The notes under the pieces are model-generated. The model worked only from the letters and a program-made list of their open reading frames with translations, ran no database searches and had not been told where the DNA came from. Positions 61,078 to 64,000 of a stretch of 64,000 bases of DNA are shown here, piece by piece. The stretch is from Niastella soli (GTDB lineage: Bacteria > Bacteroidota > Bacteroidia > Chitinophagales > Chitinophagaceae), in NCBI RefSeq assembly GCF_017742245.1, contig NZ_JAGHKO010000002.1, forward strand, positions 186,001 to 250,000. Reading direction: 5' to 3'. The position numbers and the translations under genes were made by a program. Within the stretch, counting starts at the first letter, position 1. The number at the start of each line of letters is the position of its first letter.

Positions 61078-61482
61078 GAAAAAAAGTGTATGAATTATAA
61101 TTTATGTCTCTGTCTGCACGTCAAATTTTAGAGACCTTCCCTTCAGGGTTTGCGTAATAAGCCAGGCGGCTTATACCCGCTCCTTTTACCTTACAATTGT
61201 ATATAGAAGAAAATAATATGAAAATGGCGGCCATGCACAGGCCGGGAACGGATAACTTTATTCGTTTCACAATAGGTGGTTTAGAGGCTAAAAAAATTAA
61301 AATAAGAACCGGCTCTTATCCGGGGCATTCGCTTGGATTAAAAGTATAAGCAACGTTACAGACATGCAAAAAAAGGGGCGGACAAAAAACGGACAATCAG
61401 GCCTGTATTGAGTTTAAGGAAAACAGGTTGAATGACTTACAATGAATGACAAGTCATCTAACAGGAGAAAAGACGCCAGGGA
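61078..61482. other. intergenic region between TPR-HTH gene and SBBP gene
   Basis: About 405 bp upstream of the SBBP gene and downstream of the regulator gene. No repeat, hairpin of note or gene was seen. It presumably carries the promoter of the SBBP-OmpA operon. Confidence 0.45.
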
Positions 61483-63237
61483 TTAGTCGGTAAGATTGCG
61501 TATATAGGCTTCCAGTACTTCATCGGCCTGTAGGTTAAGGCGTTGTTTCAGTCGGCGTTTTCCCCGGGTCACACTGTCTTTACTTATGCCCAGGGTATTG
61601 GCAATTTGCTGATTGCTGAGGTCAAGATAAATTAATGTTGCTAATCGCTCTTCAGCAGGCGTAGGGTGCGAAACCAGTTTTTTAAAAGCAGGGAAAAACT
61701 CCGGATAGGCCCGGAAAAATTCCAGGCGGAACTTTTCCCATTCGCCATCCGTTAGCAGGGTGTATTGCAACAAGCTTTCAAAAGCTGTCTTTTTTTCCGC
61801 TACAGCAACCTCAGCCTGAAGGGTCAAATCTTCTTTAAGCCTGTTGATAAGGTTATTTTTATCAATGATCTGCTGTGTAAATAAAGCAATTTGCTCTTTT
61901 GCTTTTTTTGACTCTATTTCAGCTATTTGACGCTTTCGCTCCAAAATGGCGGTTTTATATTTCTGCAGCCACAGCTTTCTGTTATACAAAAGCAGGGCAA
62001 TTATAGTCAACAATATAATGCCGCCCACTATAAAGTTCCTGATCAGCCGCTGATGCCTGATAGCAGCCCTGGCCGACTGCAATGCTGTTTGCATTTCTTC
62101 AAAAGCTATTTTAGCCTTTGTTGCCCGAAGATTGCTGCGATTGGTAAACGCATTGAGACTGTCGGAATGTTTGTGAAACAAAGTAGAATACAAGAACGCA
62201 CTATCGATACGGCCAAGGCCACTATAGGCCGCGGCAATGCCTTCGGCCGCATTGGCGGCATACTCCATATTTATTATTTCTTGTGAAATAGCCCAGGCAT
62301 AGGTTATTTTCCAGCAATCCAGGGCTAATGTAAATTGATGCCGGGCAAAATAGAGATTGGCAAGAGCATTATTGGCAAGGGCCACATTAAATGCATCAAC
62401 TACCTGGCCGCTTTTTATGGCATATTCTCGGAGCATTGGAAGGGCCTGATCATATTTTTTTTGCAGCGCCAGGTTTTCTCCGATATCGCCATTTGCAATG
62501 ATCAGCCATTTTTTATTAAAAGGATCAGAAGTTCCTCCTCCATCGGCTTGCAGCATCTCTGCAAGTTTTTTATAGTAGTGCAATGAGCTATCGTATAAGC
62601 CCAGTTTTTTATAACAGGCACCTACGAGGTCCATTGTGAAGACGTCTTTACGTTTTACAGACAATACTTTCAGACCATATTGCAAACTTAACCTAAACTC
62701 TTTTGTAATATATAAAGCTTTGCACATATCGAACCACCGGGTGCTGATATCCGGAAAATATTCAGCGCCTAACCGCTGTTGCAATTCAATCGCTTTAATA
62801 CTGTAAAAGAGGTAGTCTTCAATCCAAGCAATGCGTGTACAATGTTCGGCATAGGCCGCATACACTTCGCTGAGCAATTGATCATCGTTTTCCTGGCTGG
62901 CCAATTGTACAGCTTTCGTTATAAGGGGGATGCCGGCTTCAGCTCCCGGAACGTGATTTGCACATACAACCCACCATGGCTCTTCGAACAACATAAGACG
63001 TACCTGTAAGCGGGTATTCACATGTTTATCAAGGTATGCATGCATTTCTTGAATTACCTTTCTCCGAACGGAATCCGGCTGCTTCAAGTAATGATGAACG
63101 GTTTCAAGATATTTCCGGGTTTGCGAAGTATCGGAAATTTCCCAGGCTTTTATCAATGGCGTTATGTCAGCATCCTGAGCGCACACGTCAGCACAATTCA
63201 ATAGCAGTAATGCAATAAGGAATAAAAATGACTTCAT
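61483..63237 (-). CDS. periplasmic-TPR / single-TM / LuxR-type HTH regulator
   Basis: 584 residues. Signal peptide (MKSFLFLIALLLLNCADVCAQ); tetratricopeptide repeats in the periplasmic part (about 60-370; for example LYDSSLHYYKKLAEML, KKYDQALPMLREYAIKSG); one transmembrane helix (FIVGGIILLTIIALLLYN, about 395-415); a cytoplasmic coiled coil; and a C-terminal HTH (ERLATLIYLDLSNQQIANTLGISKDSVTRGKRRLKQRL). Proteins with this architecture are Bacteroidota-specific one-component membrane regulators. Probable target: the SBBP-OmpA operon immediately downstream, on position only. Confidence 0.92.
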   Translation of the reverse strand: MKSFLFLIALLLLNCADVCAQDADITPLIKAWEISDTSQTRKYLETVHHYLKQPDSVRRKVIQEMHAYLDKHVNTRLQVRLMLFEEPWWVVCANHVPGAEAGIPLITKAVQLASQENDDQLLSEVYAAYAEHCTRIAWIEDYLFYSIKAIELQQRLGAEYFPDISTRWFDMCKALYITKEFRLSLQYGLKVLSVKRKDVFTMDLVGACYKKLGLYDSSLHYYKKLAEMLQADGGGTSDPFNKKWLIIANGDIGENLALQKKYDQALPMLREYAIKSGQVVDAFNVALANNALANLYFARHQFTLALDCWKITYAWAISQEIINMEYAANAAEGIAAAYSGLGRIDSAFLYSTLFHKHSDSLNAFTNRSNLRATKAKIAFEEMQTALQSARAAIRHQRLIRNFIVGGIILLTIIALLLYNRKLWLQKYKTAILERKRQIAEIESKKAKEQIALFTQQIIDKNNLINRLKEDLTLQAEVAVAEKKTAFESLLQYTLLTDGEWEKFRLEFFRAYPEFFPAFKKLVSHPTPAEERLATLIYLDLSNQQIANTLGISKDSVTRGKRRLKQRLNLQADEVLEAYIRNLTD

Positions 63238-63731
63238 AGGGCTGTGAATTTATCGTATAAAGCAAAACCTGCTGACACTGCCTTAAAATTTAGCTTGCAA
63301 AATAAGGGATCATTGGGACAAACCGCCTGAAATAGCAATTGAAGTGGGTTTCTATTTTGGCAGACTAACTGTAAAAAGGGCCAGATGAGTTGAAACGAGA
63401 GGCACGCAAACGATTAATAACTAAAATACCACCTGTTGATGGTTTGGCATTTGAATCTGTAAGGTGAACTTCCCGGTTTGACTGTTTTGGTCTGGCGTTC
63501 ATTTAACCTTCATGGTGTCAGCCAGGATCTTCATAAAGAATCCACCCAACAACACTTGTTAAAATGATAAGGTTTGACTTAACCTGATCTCAACTCATCA
63601 TTCGCAGATATAATTTACATGCCAAACTTGCTGAACTAAATTTAGCACCTGCATGTACAAATTAATAAAATATATAGTGCTATTTTAGTTCAACAATAAG
63701 CTTCTCTGTTATTCTAACAACCTATACAATT
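63238..63731. other. divergent intergenic region, no gene seen
   Basis: About 494 bp between the TPR-HTH gene start and the plus-strand gene at 63732. AT-rich; no tandem repeat, terminator or convincing promoter was found. Confidence 0.5.
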
Positions 63732-64000
63732 ATGCGATTCGTTATTGCCATTTTATTTCTTTTCTGCCCTTGCATTTTTTATGCGCAAGTAAAAATATCG
63801 CTGGAAAATTTCAGTAATAAAAATGGCACAGCGGCCATAATAAACGCAAACACATTATCGGTATCATGGCCAGCTGGCAATAACAAAACCGGCAAACTGG
63901 TTGTTGACGTTTCTTCTCAACAGCCCCTCTTCAAAAGCCTGGAATTACAAGATGGCAACAAAAATTATACAATCGCATCAGGTCTTGATCCGGTATTCCT
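63732..64000 (+). CDS. N-terminal part of a secreted protein (cut by window edge)
   Basis: ATG at 63732 opens a signal peptide (MRFVIAILFLFCPCIFYAQ), and the frame runs without a stop to the window end (89 residues). The visible mature sequence (VKISLENFSNKNGTAAIINANTLSVSWPAGNNK...) is Asn/Thr/Ser-rich and beta-like, without a recognised domain. The rest lies outside the window. Confidence 0.75.
   Translation, partial: MRFVIAILFLFCPCIFYAQVKISLENFSNKNGTAAIINANTLSVSWPAGNNKTGKLVVDVSSQQPLFKSLELQDGNKNYTIASGLDPVF

Overview
The window looks like chromosomal DNA of a Bacteroidota bacterium, most likely family Chitinophagaceae (Niastella/Chitinophaga-like). This is inferred from five C-terminal type IX secretion (T9SS) sorting domains, an ECF sigma/FecR/STN/TonB-receptor locus, TAnnTTTG-type promoter elements, a scarcity of Shine-Dalgarno sequences, a periplasmic TPR-TM-HTH regulator, and the mix of SBBP, MBG, GIN and DUF2157 proteins. 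No rRNA, intact tRNA, CRISPR array, integrase, transposase or phage gene is visible. Species assignment would need 16S or marker genes outside the window.

Layout. 1-3230 (minus): thymidylate synthase, dihydrofolate reductase, a methyltransferase and the 5' part of a transhydrogenase alpha subunit. 3231-5338: repeat-rich spacer and a membrane-anchored coiled-coil protein. 5785-14026 (plus): cell-surface signalling locus with ECF sigma factor, FecR anti-sigma, an STN-domain protein carrying 16-residue repeats, a second repeat protein, a TonB-dependent receptor without STN, and a GIN-domain lipoprotein. 14261-16022: small hypothetical and paired membrane proteins. 16118-20853 (minus): two secreted pectate lyases (PL1 and PL9 types) with nearly identical accessory C-termini. 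21587-27040: glycine-zipper lipoprotein, orphan response regulator, and a dnaE-like/dinB translesion polymerase operon. 27337-35564: SRPBCC protein, Tat-exported SoxB/5'-nucleotidase-like hydrolase, phosphodiesterase, HxlR regulator with divergent NAD(P)-binding protein, lipoprotein, a probable LAS-type peptidase and an alpha/beta hydrolase.

35652-50732: two T9SS metalloproteases, an SPFH/zinc-ribbon pair, GNAT, DoxX, Crp-like regulator, two DUF4242-type proteins (one fused to a cyclase-like domain and AraC HTH), and a DUF2157-type membrane pair. 50843-54406: PhzF, SigZ-like sigma factor, small secreted and hypothetical proteins, lipoprotein. 54678-56464: tightly packed methyltransferase/VanZ-like/phosphoesterase operon just after a tRNA-Gly-like remnant. 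56619-63237 (minus): OmpA-like porin, large SBBP/MBG T9SS protein, TPR-HTH regulator. 63732-end: start of another secreted protein.

Most unusual points: (i) in the surface-signalling locus the STN domain sits on a repeat protein and not on the TonB receptor; (ii) two intergenic regions (14855-15070 and 41620-41910) are built on an 11-bp period, the second forming a ~138-bp imperfect inverted repeat; (iii) an uncharacterised LAS-like membrane peptidase; (iv) a DUF4242-cyclase-like-AraC fusion beside a secreted DUF4242 protein.
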